Assembly (NCBI GenBank): GCA_964563965.1
Contig: CAZLZI010000019.1
Location: 1-15,742, forward strand
DNA from: CAZCAQ01 sp964563965
Lineage (GTDB): Bacteria; Patescibacteriota; WWE3; UBA101185; UBA10185
DNA length: 15,742 nt
Direction of reading: 5' to 3'
The position numbers were made by a program, and so were the translations under genes. How positions within the stretch are numbered: the stretch's first letter is position 1; each line of letters starts with the position of its first letter. Below the pieces are notes generated by a model that saw only the letters and a list, made by a program, of their open reading frames with translations, was not told the DNA's origin and did no database searches. Shown in pieces: positions 15,032 through 15,742 of this stretch.

Positions 15032-15742
15032 TTACCAAGACTCACCTAAATCTTCTATTAGTTTTTTAACAAACTTAGCAGCTGGAATAACAGTTTCATA
15101 ATCCATCCGCGATGGTCCCAAGACAGCCAAGAATCCAGAATTTTTACCTACAATATAAGGTGCAAAAACAAGTGCTACATTTGTTAAGTTTTCATTGCCC
15201 AGTTCTTCACCAATTAAGTACTTAACTTCTCGCGGTGAAAACGATGCTTTTTGAAACAGCTTTTCTATTAACTCATGTTTTTCAACAAGATACAGAGCCG
15301 ATTTTGCGGTGTCGATGTTCCAAAATTCAGGATGATCTAAAATATTTACTACACCGGCATGATAAACAAAGCCATCATGAGTTGTAGCTATAGCCATAAG
15401 GTTTGTTATGTCAGCAAGGCCATTTACTGCCTGGAGAATCATTTTGTTAAAGTCGTATCTTACTGGCCACAATCTCTGTTTTAAAGCAACTTCCTGCAAC
15501 ACAGGAAATTCATGCTCATCCATAAGTTGTTCTAAAAATACTCTGTATGCACGAGGAGTGGGCACTCGGCCAGATGATGTATGCATCATATCTAAAAAGC
15601 CTTCATCAAGGAGTTTTGCCATCTCATTGCGTATAGTCGCTGCAGAACAAGGAAAGTGATATTTCTTAACCACAATACTAGAGCCAACAGGTGTTGAAGA
15701 AGTTAGATATTCACGAATAATTGCTTCAAGCAACTCTAATTG
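15032..15742 (-). CDS. hrcA: Heat-inducible transcription repressor HrcA, 5' end outside window
   Basis: HrcA represses class I heat-shock operons by binding CIRCE operators. The frame is open to the right edge (236 codons visible, beginning QLELLEAIIREYL), and by family alignment only about 5-15 N-terminal residues are missing. The winged helix is clear: TPVGSSIVVKKY, AATIRNEMAKLLDEGFL and HTSSGRVPTPRAYRVF. The GAF-like core ends in LAVLGPSRMDYETVIPAAKFVKKL, matching the usual IGPxRMDY end. Full HrcA is normally about 340 aa, so this one is about 90 residues shorter, with the loss in the middle, where the inserted dimerization domain lies. It heads grpE-dnaK-dnaJ, the classic order. No CIRCE element is visible in the window; one would be expected upstream of hrcA, beyond the edge. 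Confidence 0.93.
   Translation of the reverse strand, partial: QLELLEAIIREYLTSSTPVGSSIVVKKYHFPCSAATIRNEMAKLLDEGFLDMMHTSSGRVPTPRAYRVFLEQLMDEHEFPVLQEVALKQRLWPVRYDFNKMILQAVNGLADITNLMAIATTHDGFVYHAGVVNILDHPEFWNIDTAKSALYLVEKHELIEKLFQKASFSPREVKYLIGEELGNENLTNVALVFAPYIVGKNSGFLAVLGPSRMDYETVIPAAKFVKKLIEDLGESW

Noticed and set aside
1..15742. CRISPR arrays, insertion sequences, prophage or defence genes
   Set aside because: No repeated spacers, transposase or integrase motifs, or terminal inverted repeats are seen; the region is a colinear housekeeping block.

Overview
The window reads as one stretch of an AT-rich bacterial genome. It probably comes from a small-genome Patescibacteria/CPR lineage, perhaps Microgenomates. 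I infer this from an IF-2 that starts directly at its G domain, a compact HrcA, a DnaJ without zinc fingers, a Lon ATPase module without peptidase, and a degenerate DHH protein, all in a dense single-strand layout. TGA is used as a stop (pnp and the zinc-ribbon gene), so the standard bacterial code fits and the UGA-Gly lineages (SR1/BD1-5) do not. The phylum is inference; no marker was searched.

All genes are on the minus strand, so transcription runs from high to low coordinates. The right part (15742 to 11114) is a heat-shock operon: hrcA (5' end cut by the window), grpE, dnaK, dnaJ and an unrecognised 198-aa gene, closed by a good intrinsic terminator at 11044-11018. Next comes a translation/transcription block: nusA, preceded by a leader that can fold as a pseudoknot, and infB, whose last codons fall in an assembly gap (100 N, 8170-8269). 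After the gap a DHH-family gene with its own promoter is followed by rpsO and pnp. This is the widely conserved nusA-infB-(rbfA)-nrnA-rpsO-pnp order; rbfA is not visible and could lie in the gap. The rpsO-pnp spacer holds a long imperfect stem, in the place where E. coli has its RNase III-processed pnp leader.

The left part holds a zinc-ribbon membrane protein overlapping a peptidase-less Lon-type AAA+ protein, then a Nudix gene and a family-4 uracil-DNA glycosylase separated by a second 100-N gap (2211-2310), and finally RNase J, whose stop codon appears to be cut by the window edge. PNPase and RNase J together would form the RNA-decay core, next to translation genes (IF-2, S15) and NusA.

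Most genes are ordinary housekeeping genes. The parts most worth a second look are the nusA leader pseudoknot, the pnp leader stem, the peptidase-less Lon protein with its membrane neighbour, the DHH protein without its catalytic motif, a Cys-to-His change at an expected Fe-S ligand in the glycosylase, and the unknown dnaJ-distal gene with a His/Cys pattern like caspase/CHAT peptidases.
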